A stretch of 64,000 bases of DNA from Persicaria tinctoria (lineage: Eukaryota > Streptophyta > Magnoliopsida > Caryophyllales > Polygonaceae): positions 88,246,627 to 88,310,626 of the forward strand of contig JBANSL010000004.1 of the NCBI GenBank assembly GCA_037127255.1. Reading direction: 5' to 3'. The notes below the pieces were generated by a model. It was not told the origin of the DNA. It made no database searches and saw only the letters and a program-made list of their open reading frames with translations. Of the stretch, positions 35,290 through 48,258 are shown piece after piece. Position numbers and translations under genes: made by a program. The number at the start of each line of letters is the position of its first letter. The stretch's first letter is position 1.

Positions 35290-35828
35290 TTGGCCACTTT
35301 CCTTATTGGAAGCTGCAACCTTTGTGTTTCTTTGTTTTGCTTTTTAATTACATTTCCATTTTCCCGATCGGATTGGGTATTTTTCGCTTGGGCTTTCGGT
35401 GCGTTTCGATTCAGGCATGCGGGGCTCTGCATTTTGGTGTGACCGAGCTTTCTTTTCGGGTGATGAGGTTCTGTCAATCGGAGTTGGGACAGGCTGGGGT
35501 CGTGACAGTGTGTATCGAGGCGTCTCTTTTATTCGGAAGACTGTTTCCTTGGAGGTTCGTCTTCACTGCCCACAGGTGTCTCCTGATGTGCCGCTAGCCT
35601 GCGGTGCTGCTTCCGGAGAGTGCTTGGCTTCGACCGTCGTCTACGTCCTCATCCCGTGCGGTCTGGTTGTTTTCGGTTTCGCCTTTGTAGAATATTTTGC
35701 TTGTATCTTGCACCTTCTTTGTATTTTGCGTTTGTCTTGACGGTTTCCGTCTGCCGACTTGTCGGCCATCGAGGTTCAGGCTTGTTTGACCTCGAATACT
35801 TTTCTGATAAAAATAAAAATAAAAATTT
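35290..35828 (+). mobile_element. Short LINE-like retroelement, family B copy 2
   Basis: It contains the family blocks TCGGAGTTGGGACAGGCTGG, GTGTATCGAGGCGTCTC, TTGGAGGTTCGTCTTCACTG, and GTTTCCGTCTGCCGACTTG then a gene-free end TTTTCTGATAAAAATAAAAA. The overlapping open frames are not supported as genes. I see no target duplication. Confidence 0.62.
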
Positions 35829-35879
35829 AATCATATATGAATGCCTAAAAAAATTTGGCGGTCTACGTCTCCAACTTCC

Positions 35880-36036
35880 TAGTTTTGGATTTGCTTTAAT
35901 TTATTATGTTGTTGAGTGTACGTTCCCTGCTAATTTGCGTCTTTTTTCATTGTATGTTCGACGGTTTTCCGTCTGCCGATTTATTAACATATCGAGTTTT
36001 AGGCATGTCTGAACTCAAATTCTTGCTCAATAAAAA
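35880..36036 (+). mobile_element. Family B fragment, copy 3 (3' end only)
   Basis: Contains GTTTTCCGTCTGCCGATTTA and the tail CTTGCTCAATAAAAAA, the last about 150 bp of the same family as the preceding element. Confidence 0.55.
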
Positions 36037-36070
36037 ATGCTTAAAAACTTGTAATTTTACATTAATCCAA

Positions 36071-36827
36071 GGGTGTGTTTGGATTCCAATATATTATAGT
36101 TATAATGTAATCATAATCATAATCACTTGAATCATGTTCGGTTAATATATTTTAACATGTTTAAAATAAAGTAAATTTAAAAGAAAATATATTATAAACT
36201 AGTGTAGGCCCCGTCCCATGTACGGAGATTCGGAGAATGTTTTAATCTAAATATAAATTATTTTTTATTTCAAAAAATATATAAATAAAATTAGTTCGGC
36301 ATGTTATATATAATCTAAATATCTTTTAATTAGATTCTCTCAAAATATAAATAAAATTTATATTTACAAGGTACTACGTAAAAGAGTAAATATAAATAAA
36401 ATAGCACCTATCAAATATTAAATATTTATCTATTAATATTTTTGCTAAGTATGTATGACTATAAAAATTAGTTTTATTAATTATTTTTATTACTACTACT
36501 ACTACGTTTAATTATATTGATATAGTTTTTTCCTTATATAATATTTACTCTTTTATAAGATATTCCATCTATCCAATTATATGTGTTAATGGTAAAATAA
36601 AATAATTATTTTTTATTAGATTTCCTTTTTGACGGGAGAAAGCTTTGCGAGACACACTCACGCGCCGCCACGTAGGCAGATTCACTCACGCGCCGCCACG
36701 TAGGCTTCAATGCATCAGTTTTAGTATATGTATATAGATGTATATAGATATAGATAGATTGTGTCAATCAATCAATATTAAATATTAAATTATTATAATT
36801 ATAATTCATTGGAATCCAAACACAACC
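36071..36827. mobile_element. TIR element with GTGTTTGGATTCCAAT ends
   Basis: The left end GGGTGTGTTTGGATTCCAAT and right end ATTGGAATCCAAACACAACC are inverted, with weaker similarity for a further 20 bp. The interior is AT-rich, apart from a GC-rich 22-bp sequence (core CGCGCCGCCACGTAGGC) repeated directly at 36656-36677 and 36684-36705. The adjoining TTAAT words resemble a short target duplication but are not exact. Possibly a hAT-like or PIF-like MITE. Confidence 0.55.
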
Positions 36828-38141
36828 TTAATATAAATTACGGGAAAATGATATTGTATTTCCTATTATGCATTAGAGGTTTGAAGTTTTTCAAATTCTC
36901 TTAAAAAAATGGAGTTAATTACTTCTGATTGGAAGAGCAGAGTCAAACTCTTAAATAGGTCATACAATATATGATCTAAATAAAGAGCGATTGAAATCGA
37001 TCAAACTGGACTACCATAAAAAAAATTAATGAAAAATCTATAAGATAACTAAGATCCAAAGTTTTGAAATAACACAATAAATTATAATTAAGTTTGAATC
37101 TTATACACGGTCTATAAACCTGCACACAACTCTCGATCCCAAACCCCCTAAAACCACACATTAAAGTGTGAAAAGGTATAAGCGCCTCGGGGCGGGGGGA
37201 GTGGCCGGGTAGTTAGACTAGGCTGCCGTGTGTTGGATGAAAGGGCGACCGCAGAAGAGTTGGTTGGGAGTTGGGACCCTCGACGATGACGACGGGCAGG
37301 GCGGGACCGCTGCCCCTAACCGTGGGCAGAGATCGATCTCGATCGATGGATGTAACGTACGTGGTGCGTTCAACTGTGCCAAGTGCAGTTGCGGGAGTGA
37401 TGGAGGTCGTACGTACGTTTTATTGTAGCAAATGGGCCCCACCGGTGGGCGTGGCTTATCATATTCATATGGGAGTGTGGGTGAGTAGTTCAAAGTTGCC
37501 TGCAAGAGTATGTTAATTTGGACTCCCAATTCACACTCAATGCCTCATCCGGCCATCTACTTGTGTTGTGTTGTTGTATTGTATGTAGTTCGGTTTGGTT
37601 ACCGTCCGTGGCGTGGGCCGCAGTTGTCCCACAAACCATGACAATTGACGACGACGATGACGACAACGACATCAATTCACCCATGCATTGATTTATTGAC
37701 GCGGAATGCATGTTGTGATCGCTGAACCCAAACTATTGGCGCTTCAATATCGGTGCTTCACCTCGATCTCATTTATAGTATAACTGATAGTTCGTTTATC
37801 TTTATTGGTTAAAATAGATTCGACTTGTAATTTATAATGGATTTTCATTGACCGATAAGGAAAGGTGGATCATATATTTCTAATTTGAGCCATTGAAAGT
37901 TGAAACGGATGAGAGATGAAATAATATTCAGATTAACATATTGATAAGTGATTGGAAAAAATAGATAATGAAAAATAATTTAGATTATATTGGTAGTTTT
38001 ACATTGGAAATTTTTGTGCTAATATAGTATATAACGAGCTAGAGTGGAGCTAAGAGATATATATTTCCGCCTCTTTTTTAAGGAACCCATAAAAGTAATT
38101 AGAATAAACACTAACACAATCTACATTATGTTATCTTAAAG
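36828..38141. other. Intergenic with a GC-rich patch (37180-37720)
   Basis: Short overlapping open frames on both strands in the GC-rich patch show no family resemblance. No gene or repeat can be supported. Confidence 0.35.
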
Positions 38142-38444
38142 CTTGTTCATTTGTTAAACGAGCTCGAGCTGAGTCGAGCTAGCCCAATTTTTAAACGAGT
38201 TTTTTTTTTTTGTTCAAGCTCGGCTTGTTTTAGTAGATGAACGAGCTCGAGCTGAACTTTTTTTGAGCTTTAAATAGTTTTACTTATACCATATAAACTT
38301 AAAGAAAATTTTAGAAATTCCATATTATTCGAGCTATTCGAGCCTAAATCGAACGAGCCGAGCTTTCAACCAAGCTTAAAATCATGTTCAGACTCGACTT
38401 GTTTTCGAATCGATCTCGAGCCGTTCAGCTCATATAACAGCCCT
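38142..38444 (-). mobile_element. AGCTCG-rich TIR element, copy 5
   Basis: Its sequence is the reverse orientation of 304-685: it starts inside the family (AAGCTTGTTCATTTGTTAAA) and ends with the intact family terminus CATATAACAGCCCT. The other terminal ~35 bp are missing. Confidence 0.65.
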
Positions 38445-38455
38445 AACTCTAGGGT

Positions 38456-38635
38456 GTGTTTGGCCGGGTGGATGGGGTGCGTTTTTTTTTTTTCGAGATG
38501 GAATTTTTTGGCCTTTTGAGTAGGGATGAGATGGGTGGCCGGTGGGGAGGAAATAATCTCCATCTTCTTCACTCTTTCATCTCCAAAAATAATCTTCATC
38601 CCAAACAATTTCATCTCTTGTCAAACAAACACTAA
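38456..38635. repeat. MITE-like sequence with GTGTTTG ends
   Basis: The left end AGGGTGTGTTTGGCC and right end GTCAAACAAACACT are approximately inverted. No clear target duplication. Confidence 0.35.
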
Positions 38636-39499
38636 GCCTTACGTCTTTAAATAGATTGTAAAATTCAAACTTCTTCGATCATTTTCATCCATTTGAAGAA
38701 CTAATAATCCAATTATATTGGCAAACCAAAGCATATCCTCATGTTACTTATCCTTTTCCTGACCCTAAAAATAACAATACCCCCTATTTAATTTTAAACC
38801 TTTGCAATATATATTCGATTCGGATTAAGCCCATGTCAATTTGGATAGTCAATTTATTAAAAAATATTCCGTATATATTGTTAAAGAAAATCTACACCAG
38901 TGATGTATTATCGTACAAGTACATCGCCGCCCTTATTTTTTACCACATGCTTAAAAAAAATTTAAGTGATAAACTCTCTCTCTCTCTTTTTTTTTTATCA
39001 GTGGTCCAAAATTATGTGATAAACTAATTCCACAAGCTATAATATTGTAGGTGCATAATTAATTAATTATGTAAATCTAACGACTATATAAAACAAAATA
39101 AATCCCTTGCCCGGTCAAAAAAATACAACATATCAAATTAAGGGCAGCTAACTAGTGTACCCTTTTTCTAATAATTGTACTAGGCAGTACATGTTTTCCA
39201 AATGTCTCAGTTGACATACTCGAATAAAGTTAATTAGTAAAGTGGAAATTATAGTACCAAATATTGTATAGTTGTAAATAAAATAACGTTTTTTTTTTTA
39301 ATGTGTATCCAAGTTGTAAAATAAATTGGATTTAAAAAAATTGGTATTTATAAATTAAAAAATTCTAATGTTTCTAAAAACAAATTATACTATATAAAAA
39401 TATACTACGGAACATTCAAAATAACAATACTCCATGAAAATGGAACCTTAGGTTTTTTAAGGGGAGAGACCAGGGGTAGAGAATTTTTTTGTCTTTTTC
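38636..39499. other. Intergenic, AT-rich
   Basis: Nothing recognised beyond homopolymer runs. Confidence 0.4.
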
Positions 39500-39514
39500 A
39501 CCACAAACTAACCT
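39500..39514. repeat. Target-site duplication, left copy
   Basis: ACCACAAACTAACCT, matched by ACCAAAAACTAACCT at 40076-40090 (14 of 15 identical). Confidence 0.75.
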
Positions 39515-40075
39515 TTTTTTTTTTTTTTTTTTTTTAAAGGGAGGAGACATTAGGAACAAGGTTGGAGTTGCGAGTATTGTTGACAAACTGCGGGAGTTCA
39601 GATTACGGTGGTTTGGACACGTTTGTATAGGAGACTTGTTTCGGCCCCTGTGCGTAGGTGTGAGAGTTTGGAGCTTGGTGCTATTTGTAGAAGGAGAGGT
39701 ATACCGAAGAAGAGCTGGATGGAGGTTATCCGTCAAGACCTCAATTTGCTGAACCTTTCAGAAGATATGACATTAGATAGATACCACTGGAAGAGGCGCA
39801 TTCGGGTTCCTGATGTTGAGTAGTTCGAGTCTGGGCGTTGGGTCTTATTGTTTCTACTTCTTTTCTTCCTTCCTACCTGCATCCTATTGCCTTCATATTG
39901 TTTCGACCTCCTATTGCCATCTTTTCTATTGTTTGTCTTGTTTACATGCGCTTTAAGTGACTTATTGTTGTGGGTCTTCCGATAACACTCTCAACTCGTT
40001 TGGGGAAAGAGTGCGTACATCCTAACCCCCATACCCTACGTTCGCGGGATATACTGGGTTGTTGTTGTTGTTGTT
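39515..40075 (+). pseudogene. 5'-truncated RTE-type LINE (C-terminal fragment plus 3'UTR)
   Basis: After a run of T (about 39514-39534), the sequence encodes the C-terminal end of RTE polyproteins: DIRNKVGVASIVDKLRE and LRWFGHV in one frame, then, after a frameshift near 39630, APVRRCESLE, RRRGIPKKSWMEVIRQDL and RDPxW-like DRYHWKRRIRV, ending at a TAG (39821-39823). The 3'UTR carries the typical plant RTE phrase AGTGCGTACATCCTAACCCC and GGGATATACTGGG, and the element ends in (GTT)6 at 40058-40075 rather than poly(A), characteristic of RTE LINEs. A 15-bp flanking duplication with one mismatch marks the ends. Confidence 0.85.
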
Positions 40076-40090
40076 ACCAAAAACTAACCT

Positions 40091-40792
40091 CCAAATCTTA
40101 TAAACACCAAACATCATTCAGATTTTTTTACAAAATTATTTATAAAAAAAATCTCCACCTTCCACATCCTTGAAATAGAAAAAAAAAACTCCACCAAAAA
40201 TAAATAAATTCATGTCCCTCCAAAAAAAAAAAAACTATGTATGAAACTGGAGTCCTATAAGATTTTTTTTTTATATGAAAAAACTATAAAGTTAATTTAG
40301 ATCTCCTAATATAACACAAAACCTTAATTAAATTTTTTTTTTATTTTTATTTTTTTTACAGTAGCCAATAAATTGGATGTACTAACGACATTCATAATCA
40401 TCTCGCAAGATGATGTTATGGAACTCACAACAATAGGAACTCAAAATAAAACCTTAATTAAATAATTGATTGTATAGCAGTGCTGAAAACCTTTGCCTCT
40501 CTATAGCAGTGCTGAAAACCTTAATTAAATAATTGATTGTATAACAACTTCACCTTACATTATATGTTAACTGATTTTTAATCCTTGAGGCTTTTCAATA
40601 AAAGCCAATTAAACTAGCTAGTATTTAAGATAAGAACAAATTAAATGAAGAAGATTAGAAATAGAGAAAAATTATTAAACAATTAGGGTTTTGGTAGATT
40701 AGTAGGCCACATTCATCTTGTCTTGATTTGATCCAACTACGTACTGCCCGTATTTCATATATAAAAGTCTAGATTTTGTACATCGTTTGCTT
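40091..40792. other. Intergenic, AT-rich
   Basis: A phrase CAGTGCTGAAAACCTT occurs twice (about 40478 and 40507) with AATTAAATAATTGATTGTATA between and after, a small local duplication. No gene. Confidence 0.4.
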
Positions 40793-40808
40793 AGAGTACA
40801 TTAGTTAA
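40793..40808. repeat. Target-site duplication, left copy
   Basis: AGAGTACATTAGTTAA, identical to 42305-42320. Confidence 0.9.
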
Positions 40809-42304
40809 ATTTTTTTTTTTTTTTTGATTAGGTAAAAATTCGAAGGTCAGACAAGCCTGACTCATCAAGAGGCCGACCGAAGTCGGCAGACGGCGAACCG
40901 TCTAACATAGCAACCTAAAAACAGTAATACAATTAATAGACGTAATGAACCAAACAGAAATAAACTCTACAACAAACGTTCCAAGAAGACCAAACACCCG
41001 AAAAGCTGAGGAAGCCACCGAAAAACGCAGCCAAGCACCACCGAATAGTAGCACCGCGGGCCAGTAGTACAGCAGGACACTAACTCCCGTGGGTAGTGCA
41101 GACGAGCTCCAAGGAAAACTCTCCCGAATACGGAGTCGCCTTTAAACACACCACCTCGACCCCAGCCAGACCCGACTACAGACTCCACGCCCCCCAACCA
41201 AGCAGAAGATCTCCTAGAAACATCGAAAGCAGAGCCGCAAACTGCTCGAACAAAACGCCATCAGGCTTCCACCTGCAAAAGTATCGACAAGCCTTTGCGG
41301 GATTTTCTCAAACCCTTTCAGGTGGTTATACTCAAAAACCCTTTCGGGTGGTTTTACTAGAAACTCGAATTGAGTTCTTGATAAAACCCAAAACGAACCT
41401 TGGAAGGGTTATATGAAAAGTATGTATAGCCAAGCAAAAAATTAAAAGTATAAGTATAACCCCCATTTTTAAAAGCCCTTGCTGGAAAGTGATTTCACAA
41501 AAAAGAATATTTTAATAGTAATTTCCCTTGTCTTGCAAGCAAGAGGAAACCAGTCCCATCATCCAAAGGATTACGGCACCACACCCGTGCACCGCAAGCC
41601 AAGGAAAGCACTGCACTGCTGACGAACAGTCAAGCCAGCCAAACAACAAGCCAAGCCCCAACAGTAACGAACCCGGCTAACCGGCGGCGACATACGTGGC
41701 AAGTACATCACCCCAGCCGCCCGAAACGGAAGCACCCACGAGGACAGGAGGTAGGCGACACCGGACCGAGAACGGCAAAGGAGATCGGGTAGATCGGAGG
41801 GTGGCAGCGACCAGCAAGGCACCACAAAACCACCCTAAATTAGAAGAGAAGGTGGACGACCAAGTAGGAGGAACTAAAATCCACCAGGACCAAAAGCCCC
41901 AAATCGATTTAACCAATCGAAGAAGACAAAACGCCCACCCAGCAACGTACACACCCGTACCACACGATGCTGGAGCAAGGGCGACGGAGATGAACAGGGG
42001 AGGGACAAGGTGAACAAGGAGCAAGGGACCCCTGCAACACCGGATGAAACGAAGGGGGATGGACCAACAGTACAAAGATGTGATACGGAATTAGGAATTT
42101 GACATAGAGATTTGAGGTAAAAATGAAGGCAAATTTGGATTTGGTATAGAAATTTGGGACGAAATTGTAGGTAAAAATTAGGGATTTCACATAAAGATTT
42201 GGGGGAGAAATGTAGACAAAATTCTAGAGAGAAGGCAGAGTCCTTCTCTCTAGAAATTCTTCCACGGAGGCGAATCATACATCACCAATTCTGAATATGG
42301 ATAG
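40809..42304 (-). mobile_element. Non-autonomous LINE-like retroelement, family B, with perfect target duplication
   Basis: Read on the minus strand, the element starts near 42304 and ends with TTTTTACCTAATC followed by a 16-base A run (plus-strand T at 40810-40825). A perfect 16-bp direct repeat flanks it. Its 3' 400 bp is family B (GCCGTCTGCCGACTTCGGTC on the minus strand). The 5' part has a perfect 14-bp-stem hairpin (42222-42255) and internally repeated ~40-bp phrases (AAATCT.TATGT.AAAT). The middle is GC-rich. Minus-strand open frames up to 134 codons show no reverse transcriptase, endonuclease or nucleocapsid motif. It probably moved by the machinery of a LINE; the perfect duplication implies a fairly recent insertion. 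Confidence 0.85.
42222..42255. repeat. Perfect hairpin, 14-bp stem, 6-base loop
   Basis: TTCTAGAGAGAAGG, six bases, then CCTTCTCTCTAGAA. It lies about 50 bp inside the 5' end of the retroelement 40809-42304. Confidence 0.9.
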
Positions 42305-42500
42305 AGAGTACATTAGTTAATAAATCCACTTGACAAAGTACATTTTTTAAATTAAATTAAATTAACACATTTTATACTATTTGTCCGTTTTGATGAGGTT
42401 TGACATTGAAATATGTCTTAAATAAATAGCAGCCCTAGCTCTTATATCGGTAGCCAACGTTCAAGGAACTTACTTGATTTTATTATAATATCTAGTGTCC

Positions 42501-43984
<1,484 letters not shown>

Positions 43985-44260
43985 CCTATCGAGCTCGTTC
44001 AATGGCCTACACAAGCCCGAGCCTGAACATGATTTGAAGCTCGGTTGAAAGGTAGACTCGTTTGATTAAAGCTCGAATAACTCAATTTTTATCGAATTTT
44101 AAATTTTTCTCTAAGTTAATATGTTATGACCAAATAAAACTGACTAAAGCTCGGCTCGATCTCGTTTATTTTCTAAACAAGCCAAGTTTGAACGGAAAAC
44201 AAAGCTCGTTTTAAAATTAGGCTCGGCTCGGCTCAAACTCGTTTAACGAACGAACCAAAC
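43985..44260 (+). mobile_element. AGCTCG-rich element, copy 6 (truncated)
   Basis: It contains TCGAGCTCGTTCAATGGCCT, TGAAGCTCGGTTGAAAGGTA and AAAGCTCGGCTCGATCTCGT in family order. Both termini are missing. Confidence 0.6.
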
Positions 44261-44263
44261 TTG

Positions 44264-44503
44264 AAATGCCAATGACATATAGTTTTCACTCAGCTTGGAT
44301 CCCATAGAGTTTGTAAAAAACTCTATGGGTAGAGTTTGGAAGATCTCAATCACTGATTGAGTGAGGACTGTAGAGTTTCCCTTGAACTCTCCCGGATCCG
44401 GATCCGGACCCGTTTTCACTATATGTTATTGGTATCAACAAACAATAACATACAGTTGAAACTATATGTTATTGGCATCAACAAACAGTAGCATATAGTG
44501 GAA
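44264..44503. repeat. Palindrome-rich stretch with two 43-bp tandem units
   Basis: Units 44418-44460 and 44461-44503 begin ACTATATGTTATTGG and are about 85-90% alike; each contains an inverted word. The complement of the same word occurs at 44264 (CCAATGACATATAGT). A hairpin CATAGAGTTT...AAACTCTATG lies at 44310-44329 region. Confidence 0.6.
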
Positions 44504-44569
44504 ACTATGGCGTAGAAGCCATTCCAATTAGAGGTGTTCACCTATAATGGAATTAACAGAAGGACGCTG

Positions 44570-45410
44570 AGCAACTACTGCAGACATGGAACAAAGGAGG
44601 CCAATTTGACCTGTCATTGGCCTATGAAGGCTTGAGATCAAGGGCAGCAAAGAAATCATGGTCAAGCACTATATAATGGCTCGCAGCAAAGGAAAAGCTT
44701 GCAACAAAGGAGAAAATCACCTAGGGAGATTGATATAATATAACCTGTTCTCTATGTAACACTCACGCAGAATCACAACAGCATTTATTCTTCTCATGTC
44801 CATACTTTAGTTTACCAAGTGCGTTGAAATGGACAAAGAAAGAAGGAAGAGGCTCAAGCTGGGAGTGCAAATTAGATAAAATAGCACTAGCAGCCATGGT
44901 GTACTAAATATGGACAACAAGAAATGAGAAGATCTTTGAAGGGAAGATGAGATCAAGAGAGGAGACAATCCACCTGGTTAAATTACACACCTACAGAATA
45001 CTCTATGCAACTTTCCCCCTCACTTTCACACAATCTGATCAGCTCGAGGAAAGCCATCTAGAAAATCTACAAAGCACTTTAGGACGGCATAGAACCAGCC
45101 GAGATGAAGAGAAGGCGTGCTAATGTGGAAATGAAATATAACATCTTTGATGGCTTAGCCGAAGGAGGTGTTATTATCCCATTCCCACATTAGAGTGTGT
45201 GTCTAAGTTCTGATAGTCGTGGCTTGATGAGACTAGATCCACACAAGGACCCCTAAGTCTAACACACCAAATGGGAAAGATCCACATTGTCAAGTAAGGT
45301 GGGGCAAGAATCATAGGGAGAGGTTTGCACACCTCATTGGAATTATATGGTACTCTATGGACCTAATTTCTGTAAATATTTCATATTTTGCAATATATTT
45401 AAAAAAAAAA
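44570..45410 (+). pseudogene. L1 LINE relic A (zf-RVT and C-terminal region)
   Basis: Broken frames encode QFDLSLAYEGLRSRAAKKSW, WLAAKEKLATKEKITYREID and a tail homologous to the fragment at 47514-47870 (SALKW, RxILYATFPLTFTQS). It ends in poly(A) at 45401-45411. The similar words AACAGAAGGA at 44555-44564 and 45410-45419 are a likely target duplication. Many stops and frameshifts make it non-functional. Confidence 0.75.
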
Positions 45411-45426
45411 ACAGAAGGAAGATGAA

Positions 45427-45516
45427 ATCCTTCAGAGAAGCTTGTGAGATTTGGAAACCGCTTACCCAAATGCTTCTGCACCAGTCTTCAACCTTAGCAT
45501 ATTGAGATCGATGCAT
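45427..45516. repeat. 90-bp direct repeat, left copy (exon-like on minus strand)
   Basis: About 92% identical to 48259-48348. On the minus strand it contains a possible exon end: IDLNMLRLKTGAEAF followed by a donor GG/GTAAGCGG (boundary at 45466/45465). In the right copy the donor is changed to GTTAAG. Confidence 0.6.
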
Positions 45517-45559
45517 TGTCATTACTGCTCATCATTTCAAGAAAATTGCTAGAAGATGA

Positions 45560-48250
45560 CAATACAGGTATATTCACTCTTTTTCCAATGTGAACATACA
45601 TGTATTGTCCTGGTTCTGGTCACTTCTCATGAGGACAAAACAAGCATAGTACAGCTTATAAGATGGCAGATATGTGGAATTGTTGTGCAGAGATAGGGCT
45701 AACTGATGCTATTAGCAAAGGAGAAGAGCACACTTTGTTTTGTGGCAAGAAGTCTATCAAAATCGTCAGAGTAATGGTCAATGAAGAATGGGCTGCTATG
45801 AACTACTACTGCAAGGCGCACTTCCACACTCCTAAGTCATGCTCAGATCACTCTCAGCTTGTGGTGGAGATTATAGAGCAACACAAAGCTAAACATGGAA
45901 CCTTTTAAGTTTTTTAACATGTGGATAGACCACTCAGAATTTCAGGAGAGAGTTCAAGAAGCCTGGAACTTTGAAGGCTGGGGTACAGCACAAATATAAA
46001 CTATCCAGGAGAATACAGCAGCTAAAGCACCCTTAGAAAAAGCTGAATAGATAGCATTTACAGCTTTCAGAAGAAATACAGAATCCCAAGAGCTTCAGTT
46101 ACAGATGGAAAATGTCAAGGTCGAAGCAACTAAACTCCAGGAAGCTGAAATAAAATTCAGTGCTCAGCTAGCTAAGACAAAATACATCCTTGAATGTGAC
46201 AAATGCTCAGCATACTTCCATGGTCTCATGAAAAGGAATCATATGATCTGTTCAGTGTTCATCGCCGGTAGACTAATGGGTGAGAATGTCATGCTTTTAC
46301 AAGAGATGCTGAGAAACTATGCTAGGAAGAGGATTAGCCCCAGATGTTTGATGAAGATTGACTTGAGGAAAGCCTATGATTCTCCTGGAATTTTTGCAAC
46401 AGATGCTTATTGAGCTTAGATTCCCTGAAAAGTTCATCAACTGGATCCTACAATGTGTCTGCACCACCTCCTTCTCTCTTAATATTAATGGCAACTTACA
46501 GGGCTTCTTCCAAGGTAAAAGGGGTTTGAGACAAGGGGATCCACTCTCCCCTATACTATTTGTTCTCTACACAGACTATCTTTCAAGGATTACCAGATGC
46601 AGAACAAGGCACCCTAAGTTTAGCTTTCACCCAAAATGTGATAAGCTACAAATCTCCCACTTAGCATTTGTTGGTGACCTGATCATCATGTCAAGACGAG
46701 ATCTTCAATCTATGAAAACTCTAGTGGACAGCCTTCAAGCCTTCACAGAATGCTACGGTTTGAATATTAATGCAAGCAAATCCACATATTACGTTGCTAG
46801 TGTCTCATCAGAAGTTGAAGATCAATTCAGGGAGTGGACTGGATTCCACAAAGGAACTTTTCCCTTCACGTATTTTGGAATTCCAATCTCACCAGGGAAG
46901 TTATTAGTCTCTCAATTCTCATCCTTATTATAGATAAATTTGCTAGCAAAATAAATGTTGGGAATGCAAAAACCTTATCTTATGCAGGAAAATTTGAAGC
47001 AATTAGGTCTGTTCTGCAAGGCATTGAAGCTTTTTGGTTTGCTATAATACCTGCCCCCCTATCTCTTATAAAAAGCCTTAATAAATTCTGTGCTAACTTC
47101 CTTTGGAAAACTCTAGAGTAAAATGGAAAGAGGACACTCTTTGGATTAGGTAGATCCACCATGAATACTTATCTAGGTTTTCTGTTTGGACATGGGATGC
47201 TCATAAAGTAAATGATTCTCCTCTTATCAAGAGAATTGTTGATGCAAGAAATCTGTGGATCCAAATTGCAGGAACTCCACAAGGAGCTGATTACCTTATG
47301 CAGGAATGGAGCAAAAATGGAAAATTGAGCCTTTCAGAGAGGTCTACAATTCCATCAGATCAAGAGGAAGTAACAAGCCATGGGCCTCAACAATATGGTA
47401 TAGCAAGATCACACCAAAGCACTCCTTCGTCACTGGGCTAGGCAAAGGAAAAGCTCCATACAAAGGACAAAATCACTTACAGGGAGATAGATCATACATG
47501 CTCTCTATGCAACTTGGCCCCGGAGTCTAGCGCCCACTTATTCTTCTCTTGCACTTATACTTCCACTGTTTGGCTGCAGCTGCAGGTCAGGAACTGGCTA
47601 GGCATGAAGAGAGAAATGACGACCCTTTCAAGTGCACTTAAATGGATTAAAAACGAGAGCAAGGGTTCAAGCTGGAAGTTTAAAGCAAAGAGAATGGCTT
47701 TGGGAGCAACCGTCTACTCCATATGGACAAACAGGAACTCCAAGCATTCTCAGAACAACACTAAGACCACTGAAGAATTGATCAATACTATAAACACTCA
47801 TGTGTACAAGAAGTTATATGCAACATATCCACTAATCCACACACAATCATGGGCTCTGCAGGAGGATTGACATGATCACAAGCACACTATGAAGACCACC
47901 CAGTGAACAAGCCACCACTGGAAGTTCACTTTCACTCACGATCTGGTTTACATTTTGGGCTTGTAATATGCATAATTTATGATTATCAACCTACCTAAAT
48001 TAGGAATTTTTCCCTGCACAGGTTCCAAGTGTAAGGTTATAGGAACTCCTCCAAACTTATGACCTTACTACTTGCAATGCAATAGGCCAAATAAAGGTAA
48101 ATGATGCATCATCGCTCATGGCATAGCCGGAGGTGTTTGATGCACCCTTTGGCTGTGTGTGTATGTCCTATTGATGGCTTTGGCCTGATGTGACATACAC
48201 ATCCCTATGGCACCTATCCTACTAGGAAGATGACGTCAACGAGCTTTACT
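45560..48250 (+). pseudogene. L1 LINE relic B (endonuclease end, RT, zf-RVT)
   Basis: The order of domains is that of a plant L1 second ORF. An endonuclease C terminus (AEIGLTDAISKGEEHTLF, VRVMVNEEWAAM, SDHSQLVVEI) is at 45663-45908, and KFFNMWIDHSEF follows. The reverse transcriptase then begins at KFSAQLAKTKYILE, but a block of roughly 170 residues present in relic D is missing before FIAGRLMGENVMLLQE (near 46260). RT motifs KRGLRQGDPLSPILF and LAFVGDLIIM follow; the second has FVGD where active enzymes have YADD or FADD. A zf-RVT region (CSLCNLAPESSAHLFFSC) and tail end near 47870, and 3'UTR continues to about 48250. Several frameshifts. No poly(A) remains. Confidence 0.82.
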
Positions 48251-48258
48251 GTACCGAC

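Noticed and set aside
35399..36012. Frames of 113 and 130 aa rich in Cys and Phe
   Set aside because: They lie wholly in family B retroelement sequence whose other copies do not keep the frame.
41571..42278. Minus-strand frames of 84-134 aa
   Set aside because: They lie inside the non-autonomous element, with no retroelement motif and repeated low-complexity translation.
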